NCBI GenBank assembly: GCA_023145485.1
Contig: JAGLDT010000010.1
Coordinates: 1 to 9,747 of the forward strand
From: Cocleimonas sp.
Lineage (GTDB): Bacteria > Pseudomonadota > Gammaproteobacteria > Thiotrichales > Thiotrichaceae
Reading direction: 5' to 3'
DNA length: 9,747 nt
Part shown: one piece after another, positions 1 through 5,983 of the stretch
Layout: the number at the start of each line of letters is the position of its first letter
Numbering within the stretch: the first letter of the stretch is position 1
The notes under the pieces: model-generated
What the model was told of the DNA's origin: nothing
Database searches by the model: none
The model's input: the letters and a program-made list of their open reading frames with translations, nothing else
Position numbers and translations under genes: made by a program

Positions 1-487
1 CTAAAACAGGTAGCATAATATACTCCCCAGAAGGTATACCCCACACAGCTAATGTTTGACCAAAATCTTCATGGTGCTTTTGTAAGTCCATTTTTGTCGC
101 AATATCAAAAAAACCAGCTAAACCAATCGTGCTATTAATGGCAAAACGTCCTGTATCTGAGGCAGCATCCTTGAGTTTAAACTGAAGTAAGGCATTGACG
201 GCATTCGGCACATCACCTAGATTTGAAAAGACATTGGTGATACCCGTATTGATAAATTCAGGAGTGATTTTTTGATAGCCTTTTGCTAAAGGTTTGATCA
301 CACCAGTATCAATGGATTTATTAAAAAGATATGCATCTCGATTGAAGGCTTCTAACGGTGAGGCTTTTAAGGTGGATTTAGATGCCATCATGGAGGGGGC
401 TTTATCACCTGTTAAGTCGATACCTTGAGAGGCACAGCCTGTAAGCCAAAGTAATGCAAAAATAATGCTGATTAATTTTTTATTCAT
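1..487 (-). CDS. mlaA: MlaA (VacJ) outer-membrane lipoprotein, 3' end cut by the window edge
   Basis: MlaA sits in the inner leaflet of the outer membrane with porins. It extracts misplaced phospholipids and passes them to periplasmic MlaC for return to the inner membrane, keeping the outer membrane asymmetric. I translated 162 codons from the ATG at 487. A lipoprotein signal comes first: MNKK, a hydrophobic stretch and LTGC, with Cys18 as the lipidation site. Ala at +2 is compatible with outer-membrane sorting. The family signatures follow: SPLEAFNRDAYLFN (about 43-56), GVIKPLAKGYQ, NVFSNLGDVPNAVNALLQ, DTGRFAINSTIGLAGFFD and the HHEDFGQTLAVWGIPSGEY block. Family members usually have about 230-250 residues, so the last third lies outside the window. 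No clear Shine-Dalgarno precedes the ATG. The gene is read in the same direction as the PAS-GGDEF-EAL gene upstream but is separated by about 150 bases with its own possible promoter. Identity is secure from the conserved motifs. Confidence 0.93.
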   Translation of the reverse strand, partial: MNKKLISIIFALLWLTGCASQGIDLTGDKAPSMMASKSTLKASPLEAFNRDAYLFNKSIDTGVIKPLAKGYQKITPEFINTGITNVFSNLGDVPNAVNALLQFKLKDAASDTGRFAINSTIGLAGFFDIATKMDLQKHHEDFGQTLAVWGIPSGEYIMLPVL

Positions 488-513
488 TTTAATAAGTTTT
501 TAGTTATTAAGAT

Positions 514-545
514 ACTATACAATCTAGCCTGTATAGATTAGACAA
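514..545 (-). promoter_or_regulatory. Possible mlaA promoter with overlapping inverted repeats
   Basis: On the mlaA strand a -10-like TATAGT lies at 519-514 and a -35-like TTGTCT at 545-540. The 20-base spacing is long, so the promoter call is weak. It overlaps two competing inverted repeats: CTATAC-N10-GTATAG (515-536) and AATCTA-N7-TAGATT (521-539). Their position 28 or more bases ahead of the ATG would suit an operator. No known regulator site is recognised. Confidence 0.28.
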
Positions 546-635
546 CCCTGCAGTATAATGGGTGGGAGAGAAGTCCATCATATCTTTTGTTGATAGGATA
601 GATTTTATACGCTAATTCTGTCTAACAATCATCAG

Positions 636-2444
636 TTAGATATGTGGTTTAATCATTTCATCTAGTGGCTTAGGGCGTGAAATTCCATAGCCTTGTCCAT
701 AGTCAATGGCTACTATTCTTAACATTTCTACAATAGCATCATTTTCTACATACTCCGCTATAATTTTTAAGCCCATTGTATGACCGACCTGAACAATAGA
801 CTGAACCATGGCTCTTGCTACATTATCAGATAAAATATCTTTAATAAAAATACCGTCAATCTTTAAATAATCAACATTAAGTGAGCGCAGATAGCCATAA
901 GAACTAACGCCTGTTCCAAAATCATCGAGAGAAAAACTACTACCTCTAGCGCGTAATGTTTCAATAAATTTTTCTGCCAACTTTAAGTTACTCACTGCCA
1001 CCTGCTCAGTAATTTCAAAACAGAGCATTCGCGGATCGATTTTAGCTGCATTAATTTCGGCTAAAACAAATTTCAAGAAGTCTTCATCATCCAAACTTGT
1101 ACCCGAAAGATTGATGGCAAAGACAGGGATTGGCGATTGCTTTTTAACGGCTTTTAACTGCTCTATCACGTTCCTTACCACCCAACGGTCTAACTCAGGC
1201 ATCATGGCATTATTTTCGGCAATGGGGATAAATTCATCTGGCGGAATAATATTACCCTTTTCATCAAACATGCGAATAAGAATTTCATAATGACTATAAG
1301 GTAACGCATATTTTGTGGGTTCTAAGGGATGAATCGGCTGGGCAAACAAACGGAAACGGTTATCTTTAAAGGCTTCTTTTAAATTCCAGACACCTTTTAC
1401 ATTATTTTGCGCTTGTTGCACCTCAAGATTATCTTTGCTATAGGCTAAAATGCGATTTCCACCCTTTTTACGTGCGGTACGACAGGTAACATCCCCCTCT
1501 GAAAGCACTTTAGCAACCGTTGTGCCAGCTGTGTTGATAAAGACAAAACCACCACTAACGGTCACAGGATATGTTGTGCTATTCCATGTAAACTGAAATT
1601 CATCCACTACTTGACGTATCTCTTTCATACTTTCGACTGCCTCAGAAAGACGCCGTTCACGAAATAAAATACCAAATTCATCAGAATTTAAACGTGATAA
1701 TAAGTCAATTGATTGATTCACCTTTTGCTGTAACAACTCTGCAACACGGCGAATCAATGCATCAGCAGCGCTATATCCAATGGTATCACTAATATTTTTA
1801 AACTGATCGATAGATAAATGGAAAAAAACATGGCTCGCTCCATGTTTGCGTGAATCATGTATCACTGTTTTTAATAAGATCTCAAATGCTTTTCGATTTA
1901 ATAAATTGGTTAATCCATCACGCGTTTCCAAAATTTCCATCTGAGCTTTCAATCTGTTTTTCTTTGAAATATCTTTAAAATTCAAAATATTAGAATACAG
2001 CCCTACACGATGATAACCATAATCCATCGTAATCACACTCAGCTCTACGGTCAGAATATTTTTATCACCAATCGCTAGCTCACATTCTTTCCAAATACCA
2101 CTATTTGCTAATTTTGAAAAATCATTGATGGATAGTTCGGTATCAGCAGCAGTGAGAGAAAAAACAGATTGATAATCTTTACCAACTAATCGCCTCAAAT
2201 GCATTTTAAACATTTTTTCAGCTGCGGGATTTGCATACAAGAAAGTATTTTTATCACTAATCACAATAATAGGATAAGGAATAACCTTAAACGCTTCTTG
2301 TTTATAGTCCATCCCTGTTTTGCCCGTTATAGTGCCGCCTGAGTATCTCCTCAATCGAAAAAAAAGCCAAGCAATCATCATAAAACAGACCAATAACAGG
2401 ACAGCTAATAAAGGTACTATGTAATATGAAGGCAAAAACTCCAT
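636..2444 (-). CDS. Membrane-anchored PAS-GGDEF-EAL protein, degenerate GGDEF, probable c-di-GMP phosphodiesterase
   Basis: A 602-residue signalling protein. A single membrane helix (about 8-30, PLLAVLLLVCFMMIAWLFF) is followed by positive charge, placing the rest in the cytoplasm. A PAS domain covers about 46-158 (including ANPAAEKMF), GGDEF about 170-337 and EAL about 357-600. The GGDEF motif reads NSDEF (253-257). The usual metal-binding Asp of the LDxDxFK segment is Ser211, the usual Asn of the FKxxND segment is Ser219, and the RxxD inhibitory site reads QSID (244-247). Cyclase activity is therefore unlikely. The EAL side keeps its catalytic set: E387 (as EIL), N445, E477/E480, D507-D508 in DDFGTG, K528, E564 and Q584. 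That suggests a c-di-GMP hydrolase controlled by the PAS and by the GGDEF acting as a possible GTP or c-di-GMP sensor (inference). AGGA lies 10 bases before the ATG. It has its own promoter and follows the rplS terminator. Confidence 0.9.
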   Translation of the reverse strand: MEFLPSYYIVPLLAVLLLVCFMMIAWLFFRLRRYSGGTITGKTGMDYKQEAFKVIPYPIIVISDKNTFLYANPAAEKMFKMHLRRLVGKDYQSVFSLTAADTELSINDFSKLANSGIWKECELAIGDKNILTVELSVITMDYGYHRVGLYSNILNFKDISKKNRLKAQMEILETRDGLTNLLNRKAFEILLKTVIHDSRKHGASHVFFHLSIDQFKNISDTIGYSAADALIRRVAELLQQKVNQSIDLLSRLNSDEFGILFRERRLSEAVESMKEIRQVVDEFQFTWNSTTYPVTVSGGFVFINTAGTTVAKVLSEGDVTCRTARKKGGNRILAYSKDNLEVQQAQNNVKGVWNLKEAFKDNRFRLFAQPIHPLEPTKYALPYSHYEILIRMFDEKGNIIPPDEFIPIAENNAMMPELDRWVVRNVIEQLKAVKKQSPIPVFAINLSGTSLDDEDFLKFVLAEINAAKIDPRMLCFEITEQVAVSNLKLAEKFIETLRARGSSFSLDDFGTGVSSYGYLRSLNVDYLKIDGIFIKDILSDNVARAMVQSIVQVGHTMGLKIIAEYVENDAIVEMLRIVAIDYGQGYGISRPKPLDEMIKPHI

Positions 2445-2472
2445 TCGATACTCATTCCTAATATTTTTATTA

Positions 2473-2481
2473 TTTATAGCA
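2473..2481 (-). promoter_or_regulatory. Extended -10 promoter for the PAS-GGDEF-EAL gene
   Basis: On the minus strand TGCTATAAA (2481-2473) is a good extended -10 element (TGn plus TATAAA). No strong -35 is seen 17 bases upstream, which an extended -10 can tolerate. Transcription would start about 20-25 bases before the coding start at 2444. It lies just downstream of the terminator at 2539-2573, so the gene should be transcribed independently of the ribosomal operon. Confidence 0.45.
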
Positions 2482-2538
2482 TAAAAAAACTGAATAAAGC
2501 CTGTATTTTTAGACTAAAAGTAAGCCCTGCCCAACGCA

Positions 2539-2573
2539 AAAAGGTCGAATCCTCAATAAGGAATCGACCTTTT
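2539..2573 (-). terminator. Rho-independent terminator of the rpsP-rimM-trmD-rplS operon
   Basis: Arms 2539-2553 and 2559-2573 form a 15-bp stem with one A-A mismatch around a 5-base loop. On the minus strand the stem ends in a T run (TTTTT) and lies 26 bases after the rplS stop codon. The AAAA...TTTT flanks make it nearly symmetric. On the plus strand the hairpin also ends in TTTT, but no plus-strand gene needs it here. Confidence 0.9.
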
Positions 2574-2598
2574 AAAAAAGATACCCCGTTGAGTCTCT

Positions 2599-2943
2599 TT
2601 ATACTTTTTCTTTAATACGTGCTGCTTTACCCGTTAACCCACGAAGATAATATAACTTAGCACGGCGCACATCACCACGGCGTTTAATTTCAATACCTGC
2701 AATAACATTGCTATAGGTTTGGAAGACACGCTCAACCCCTTCGCCGTGAGAAATTTTACGCACGGTAAATGCTGAATTCAGGCCACGATTTTTCTTCCCT
2801 ATGACAACACCTTCAAACGCTTGTACACGCTCACGATCACCTTCTGTTACACGAACCTGAACAACCACGGTATCACCTGGGTTGAAGTCAGGAATTTCTT
2901 TGTTCATTTGCTCTGCTTCAAGCTGCTGGATAATATTACTCAT
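2599..2943 (-). CDS. rplS: 50S ribosomal protein L19
   Basis: L19 binds at the 30S-50S interface of the large subunit. The 114-residue product is the usual length and reads as L19 throughout: N-terminal helix IIQQLEAEQM, the PGDTVVVQVRV strand, VQAFEGVVIGKKNRGLNSAFTVRK, GEGVERVFQTYS, and the basic C-terminal stretch RRAKLYYLRGLTGKAARIKE. It is the last gene of the operon. Its ATG overlaps the end of trmD by 8 bases, and the Shine-Dalgarno GAGG sits inside trmD 6 bases before the ATG, so translation is probably coupled to trmD. The hairpin at 2539-2573 ends the transcript. Nothing unusual is seen. Confidence 0.98.
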   Translation of the reverse strand: MSNIIQQLEAEQMNKEIPDFNPGDTVVVQVRVTEGDRERVQAFEGVVIGKKNRGLNSAFTVRKISHGEGVERVFQTYSNVIAGIEIKRRGDVRRAKLYYLRGLTGKAARIKEKV

Positions 2944-3703
2944 GTTTGTCCTCTATTTCTCTAATATTCTCTAAAAAGTCACGCAAAAGCTGTTTATCTT
3001 CTGCATCTAAAATTTTGTTTTCTAATAACTCAGGTCTTCTTTGCCAGGTTCGACCTAATGCTTGTTGCCGACGCCATTTAGCAATACGCTGATGATTACC
3101 ACTTTTTAGCACTGCAGGAATCTCTTTTCCAGCAAATACTTCAGGGCGTGTATAATGTGGATAGTCTAATAAACCATCAGAGAACGAATCTTGCTCTGCA
3201 GAGTCTTTATGACCTAACACATCAGGCAATAAGCGAGTAATCGCATCGATTAACACCATTGCCCCTAATTCACCCCCGCTAAGGACATAATCCCCTAGCG
3301 ACCATTCCTCATCAACTTCCATCTCTAGAACGCGTTCATCGACACCTTCATAGCGCCCACAAAGCAAGACTAAACCTTGCTCTGCTGACATTTTCTTAAC
3401 GGCAACTTGATTAAGTGTTTTACCTTGCGGGCTTAAATAAATGACTTTCGTCGCTATATTTTCACTCGCATTAAGGGCTCTAATGTCTTTGATAGTTGTT
3501 ATCAAGCTATCAGGTTTCATCACCATTCCTGGACCACCACCATAGGGACGATCATCAACGGTGCGATGCACATCACTGGTATAGTCGCGTGGATTCCAAC
3601 AGTGCAAATCAATTAAATCAGCGTTAGCTGCACGTCCTACGATACCTGAGCCTGTGACAGCTTGAACTAGTTCTGGAAACAAGGTGATAACATCAAAGCG
3701 CAT
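2936..3703 (-). CDS. trmD: tRNA (guanine-37-N1)-methyltransferase TrmD
   Basis: TrmD uses S-adenosylmethionine to make m1G37 next to the anticodon, preventing +1 frameshifts. The product has 255 residues, the same as E. coli TrmD. The N-terminal SPOUT fold begins MRFDVITLFPELV. The trefoil-knot cofactor site is visible as YLSPQGKTLNQ (about 89-99), LLCGRYEGVDERV (113-125) and the WSLGDYVLSGGELGAMVLIDAITRL block (134 onward). Arg157 and Asp172 (start of DSFSDGLLDYPHYTRP) match the catalytic R154 and D169 of E. coli with an offset of 3. The C-terminal tRNA-binding part has GNHQRIAKWRRQQALGRTWQRRP. The start lies 2 bases after the rimM stop and the end overlaps rplS, so the gene depends on operon transcription. 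No strong Shine-Dalgarno is seen, which suggests coupling to rimM. Confidence 0.98.
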   Translation of the reverse strand: MRFDVITLFPELVQAVTGSGIVGRAANADLIDLHCWNPRDYTSDVHRTVDDRPYGGGPGMVMKPDSLITTIKDIRALNASENIATKVIYLSPQGKTLNQVAVKKMSAEQGLVLLCGRYEGVDERVLEMEVDEEWSLGDYVLSGGELGAMVLIDAITRLLPDVLGHKDSAEQDSFSDGLLDYPHYTRPEVFAGKEIPAVLKSGNHQRIAKWRRQQALGRTWQRRPELLENKILDAEDKQLLRDFLENIREIEDKHE

Positions 3704-3705
3704 GA

Positions 3706-4218
3706 CTAAAACTCAGGATCCCAGTCAACTACCATCTGCGATATTTCTAAATTGATGCTAATAACAACTTCATCAGCAATATAAGGAATATAACGTTCTC
3801 TATCACCCTCAACTACTAACACATCGTTATTGCCCGTCTCAAATAACCAAGCAACCTTGCCTAAATCAATCCCTGTTGTCGTTACAACGGCTAAACCTTC
3901 AAGATCAGACCAGTAATACTCACCTTTATTAAGCTTAACTAACTGCTCTCTAGCGATGACTATCTTAGTACCAATCAATTGTCGTGCCTGATCGGGATCA
4001 GTTACACTCTCTAATTGTGCCACGATAACCTTTCCTTGCCGACGACCATCAAGTACCTTAATAGAGCGATACTGATTATTGCCAGCAAGTAATTTCCACA
4101 TTTTATACTTAACGATATTCTCTCTTGGCATTGTGTGGGAAAATACTTTTACCCATCCTTTTACACCAAAGACACCTGAGATTTCCCCCAAGTGAATCGT
4201 ATCAGAAGATTGTTTCAT
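3706..4218 (-). CDS. rimM: 16S rRNA processing protein RimM
   Basis: RimM assists late assembly of the 30S head and binds ribosomal protein S19. From the ATG at 4218 the product has 170 residues, typical of the family. The N-terminal barrel holds DTIHLGEISGVFGVKGWVKV (6-25). The C-terminal PRC-barrel holds GEYYWSDLEGL (99-109), the glycine-rich turn ETGNNDVLVVEG, YIPYI and the ending VVDWDPEF. The open frame extends 17 codons further to an ATG at 4269, which would overlap the end of rpsP by 38 bases. I prefer 4218 because the extra residues (LLSQQQHN and similar) look like antiparallel read-over and the shorter start leaves a 13-base gap after rpsP. Neither start has a strong Shine-Dalgarno, so the start is less sure than the identity. 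Confidence 0.93.
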   Translation of the reverse strand: MKQSSDTIHLGEISGVFGVKGWVKVFSHTMPRENIVKYKMWKLLAGNNQYRSIKVLDGRRQGKVIVAQLESVTDPDQARQLIGTKIVIAREQLVKLNKGEYYWSDLEGLAVVTTTGIDLGKVAWLFETGNNDVLVVEGDRERYIPYIADEVVISINLEISQMVVDWDPEF

Positions 4219-4231
4219 GTGGATATTAGCA

Positions 4232-4501
4232 TTATGCTGCTGTTGACTCAGAAGCTTCTGTTGCAGCATTGTCTTTCATCAATTTAGCAACACGAGATGA
4301 AGGCTGAGCGCCTAGATCCATCCAGTGTTTAATGCGATCACTTTCAAGATGCAAAGTAACTTCTTGACCACGAGCTTGGGGGTTGTAATACCCTAGACGC
4401 TCAATGTACCCACTGTCGCGTGGCTTACGTGAATCTGTCACAACAACACTATAAAAAGGACGTTTTTTTGCGCCACCTCTTGCTAAACGAATAGTAACCA
4501 T
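4232..4501 (-). CDS. rpsP: 30S ribosomal protein S16
   Basis: S16 stabilises the 5' domain of 16S rRNA during 30S assembly. The 89-residue product carries the family pattern: MVTIRLARGGAKKRPFYSVV, DSRKPRDSGYIERLGYYNP and SDRIKHWMDLGAQPSSRVAKL. The Ala/Glu/Ser-rich tail is a little longer than the commonest 82-residue form. The open frame extends 10 codons upstream (to 4531, FRIQRRRQI), but S16 proteins begin MVTIRL, so the ATG at 4501 is the start. It has an AGAAG-like weak Shine-Dalgarno. It is the first gene of the operon, preceded by a leader of about 85 bases and a promoter near 4590-4620. Confidence 0.97.
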   Translation of the reverse strand: MVTIRLARGGAKKRPFYSVVVTDSRKPRDSGYIERLGYYNPQARGQEVTLHLESDRIKHWMDLGAQPSSRVAKLMKDNAATEASESTAA

Positions 4502-4523
4502 AATTTGTCTTCTACGTTGAATT

Positions 4524-4550
4524 CTAAACATCTGTCTAAAAGACTGTTAG
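4524..4550 (-). promoter_or_regulatory. Hairpin in the rpsP leader
   Basis: On the minus strand CTAACA-GTCT-TTT-AGAC-AGA-TGTTTAG folds into an about 10-bp stem with one bulged T and a small internal bulge. It ends 22 bases before the rpsP ATG. It could affect translation of the first operon gene, or it could be chance. No known ribosomal-protein binding motif is recognised. Confidence 0.25.
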
Positions 4551-4589
4551 GTAAATCCAAACAATCTAGACCGAAAAAATAATCGCGCA

Positions 4590-4620
4590 ATTCTACTCTT
4601 TTTCTATGAAATTAAAAGCA
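4590..4620 (-). promoter_or_regulatory. Probable promoter of the rpsP operon with a GC-rich discriminator
   Basis: The -10 TAGAAT (4595-4590, minus strand) is followed by TGCGCG, a GC-rich discriminator as in growth-rate and ppGpp-controlled ribosomal promoters. The -35 is poor (TGCTTT, 4620-4615, at a 19-base spacing). The predicted start is near 4583, about 82 bases before the rpsP ATG. The discriminator and position support the call more than the -35 does. Confidence 0.45.
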
Positions 4621-4664
4621 CTAATTACATTAATGCCTAACAAAGCTAATGAGTATTTTTAAAT

Positions 4665-4729
4665 AATGAAGCATAAATTGAGATAAAGGATAGAACCATC
4701 CGACGAATGACTATAAAACATGCTTCATT
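4665..4729. repeat. Perfect 10-bp inverted repeat enclosing 45 bases
   Basis: AATGAAGCAT (4665-4674) and ATGCTTCATT (4720-4729) are exact inverted copies. Inside them ATAG/CTAT and GGAT/ATCC can pair too, so the whole segment could fold as a nested stem. It lies between the divergent rpsP operon and the plus-strand orphan gene. No target-site duplication flanks it, so a miniature transposon is not supported. A regulatory site or small RNA remains open. Confidence 0.4.
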
Positions 4730-4770
4730 TTATTGTTATAGTAAAGAACATACCCCTCACTAAAAATAAT

Positions 4771-4776
4771 TATAAT
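4771..4776 (+). promoter_or_regulatory. Consensus -10 box close to the orphan gene start
   Basis: TATAAT matches the -10 consensus exactly, but the -35 is poor (AACATA at a 17- to 18-base spacing). Transcription would start near 4783, only about 8 bases before the ATG at 4791. That leaves no room for a Shine-Dalgarno, and none is present (CCCCC precedes the ATG). If real, the message is nearly leaderless. Confidence 0.35.
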
Positions 4777-4790
4777 AAAATCATACCCCC

Positions 4791-5138
4791 ATGAAATATA
4801 AAATAATAATGATAAATTGTGTCTTCCTTGGATGTTATGCACTAACTACATATGCAAAACCTATGCGCCCGTCATTGCAAGAAAATACCGCCTATCAAAC
4901 CCACCATAATCTTCCTGAGTACGTTAAAAAACTTAATATCAACCTACCTTTACTTCCTCAGTATCAAACGAGCAATAAAACGAATCCTAAACTCCCATCC
5001 GAAACAGCCATTATATTAGCAAGCGCCAAAAAAGCACCGAGAAGAAATTTTTTGGTATTAAAAAGAACAAAAAACGCGGTTCTAAAAGCTATTTTAAAGC
5101 GAAAAAGTTATGGACTGCGTTACACCCAAATTTGGTAA
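4791..5138 (+). CDS. Orphan small basic protein with a putative export signal
   Basis: I do not recognise this 115-residue product. It begins with two lysines and a hydrophobic run, and looks like a Sec signal peptide with possible cleavage after TYA (residue 22). A Cys at 15 in FLGC is a poor lipobox. The mature part has a Pro/Asn/Gln-rich middle and a strongly basic C-terminus: 13 Lys/Arg in residues 80-110 with no acidic residue. Only three acidic residues occur in the whole protein. It could bind a polyanion (nucleic acid, lipopolysaccharide), but that is inference. No Shine-Dalgarno is seen. Near the 3' end the codons are poor (AGA three times, CTA, CGA, GGA), while the -1 frame reads through with better codons to a stop at 5267. 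A frameshift or sequence error is therefore possible. Its stop lies 3 bases from that of the convergent regulator. Confidence 0.5.
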   Translation: MKYKIIMINCVFLGCYALTTYAKPMRPSLQENTAYQTHHNLPEYVKKLNINLPLLPQYQTSNKTNPKLPSETAIILASAKKAPRRNFLVLKRTKNAVLKAILKRKSYGLRYTQIW

Positions 5139-5141
5139 TAT

Positions 5142-5864
5142 TTAAAGATCAGAATCAGCCATGTTTTTTAACACAGCATAGTTTTTTACACTCAAACTAT
5201 TATGGCGACATTCCACAATTTCATTTTGGCTTAATTCTACACTCACTCGGCCTAAATGTACGGGGGTAATACCTATCGCATCAGCAATATCGACCCGTGA
5301 CAAGGGAAAGTCAACGGTGCTATTGACATCCACGCCTCTACGCTTTAAACGTTCAATAAGATCCACTAAGAAAAAAGCCACTTTGTTTTTAGCTTGTGAT
5401 TGACCAACATAGGATAAGCTTTTACGACAGGTTTTATTTTGCTTCGTTTGTATCGCAATTAGACGATGAATAAGGTTAATATCAACCTTCAATAATTCGC
5501 TCATGCTTTCTTCTGAAAAAGAACACAGTTCACAGTCAGTAACTGCCATGACTGAATAATCAATTGGCTCATCAGGCTCAGATTTATAGCCAATAAAATC
5601 ACCCGCTAACGCGATATGAACAATTTGACGTTGCCCATCTTTCAATTGTTTATAACAAATAGCCCAGCCTTTTTTTAGGGTATAAGCGGTATGATGCTCA
5701 TCCCCCTCTATAAATAAGTGTTCATTAGCAGCTAATAGATATTGCCCTGTACGATTCTTTTCGCGTTCAACTAATTGACCTTTAGAAACAGATTCAAACC
5801 AAGCAAACTCTCTAGCCTCGCAGTTTAAGCAGGAAGACTGCTTTCTGGGGGGGATTTTTTTCAA
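5142..5864 (-). CDS. Crp/Fnr-family transcription regulator
   Basis: A 240-residue regulator. The beta-roll effector domain covers about 35-125, with the FNR-like segment ALAGDFIGY (85-93). The dimerisation helix is about 128-170. The winged helix-turn-helix is about 185-232 (LSRVDIADAIGITPVHLGRVSVEL). The Arg-Ser pair that binds cAMP in CRP is absent, so cAMP is an unlikely ligand. Cys12-x2-Cys15 resembles the FNR iron-sulfur motif, and Cys114 aligns with FNR C122, but the position of FNR C29 is Ala21. The set is incomplete, and a redox role is possible but unproven. The recognition helix reads TPVHLGR rather than FNR's TVETISR, so the target site should differ from the FNR box. The start is TTG, chosen because AGGAGAG lies 7 bases upstream. 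The gene stands alone between secA and the convergent orphan gene. I cannot assign a target regulon. Confidence 0.9.
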   Translation of the reverse strand: MKKIPPRKQSSCLNCEAREFAWFESVSKGQLVEREKNRTGQYLLAANEHLFIEGDEHHTAYTLKKGWAICYKQLKDGQRQIVHIALAGDFIGYKSEPDEPIDYSVMAVTDCELCSFSEESMSELLKVDINLIHRLIAIQTKQNKTCRKSLSYVGQSQAKNKVAFFLVDLIERLKRRGVDVNSTVDFPLSRVDIADAIGITPVHLGRVSVELSQNEIVECRHNSLSVKNYAVLKNMADSDL

Positions 5865-5871
5865 AATGGCA

Positions 5872-5878
5872 CTCTCCT
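5872..5878 (-). promoter_or_regulatory. Shine-Dalgarno that fixes the TTG start of the Crp/Fnr gene
   Basis: AGGAGAG on the minus strand ends 7 bases before TTG at 5864-5862. No in-frame ATG, GTG or other TTG is near, so the strong site decides the unusual start. The first codons contain A7 (5855-5861) directly followed, after one T, by C7 (5847-5853). Confidence 0.75.
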
Positions 5879-5929
5879 AAAATCACACAGCTAGTATTTC
5901 AGTTAGACTCTATTTTATGGGCATAGCAA

Positions 5930-5956
5930 GTTATAAAGTGAGTGGTAATCCATCAA
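5930..5956 (-). promoter_or_regulatory. Weak promoter candidate for the Crp/Fnr gene
   Basis: TATAAC (5935-5930) could be the -10 with TTGATG (5956-5951) as -35, but only 15 bases separate them. It lies in the 119-base gap after secA. No clear intrinsic terminator follows secA: AGAGG...CCTCT with a large loop and no T run is the best seen. Read-through from secA into this gene is therefore possible. Confidence 0.25.
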
Positions 5957-5983
5957 ATAGAGGCTGACTGAGTCCTACGTCCT

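Noticed and set aside
554..559. Consensus TATAAT on the plus strand
   Set aside because: No -35 at a usable distance, and no plus-strand gene lies downstream; it would run antisense into the PAS-GGDEF-EAL gene.
621..640. Inverted repeat TCTAAC-N8-GTTAGA over the stop codon of the PAS-GGDEF-EAL gene as a terminator
   Set aside because: The stem is only 6 bp with two G-C pairs and no T run follows on the minus strand.
4219..4269. Seventeen-codon N-terminal extension of rimM
   Set aside because: It would overlap rpsP by 38 bases, and RimM proteins normally begin close to the DTIHLGEISGVFG motif.
4502..4531. Ten-codon N-terminal extension of rpsP
   Set aside because: S16 proteins start with MVTIRLAR; the extension lies in the untranslated leader.
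5941..5965. FNR-type box (TTGAT-N4-ATCAA) upstream of the regulator
   Set aside because: Only the half TTGAT is present; the second half does not match, and the regulator's recognition helix is not FNR-like.
5865..5983. Intrinsic terminator after secA
   Set aside because: AGAGG...CCTCT has a 5-bp stem with a large loop and no T run, so I do not call it.
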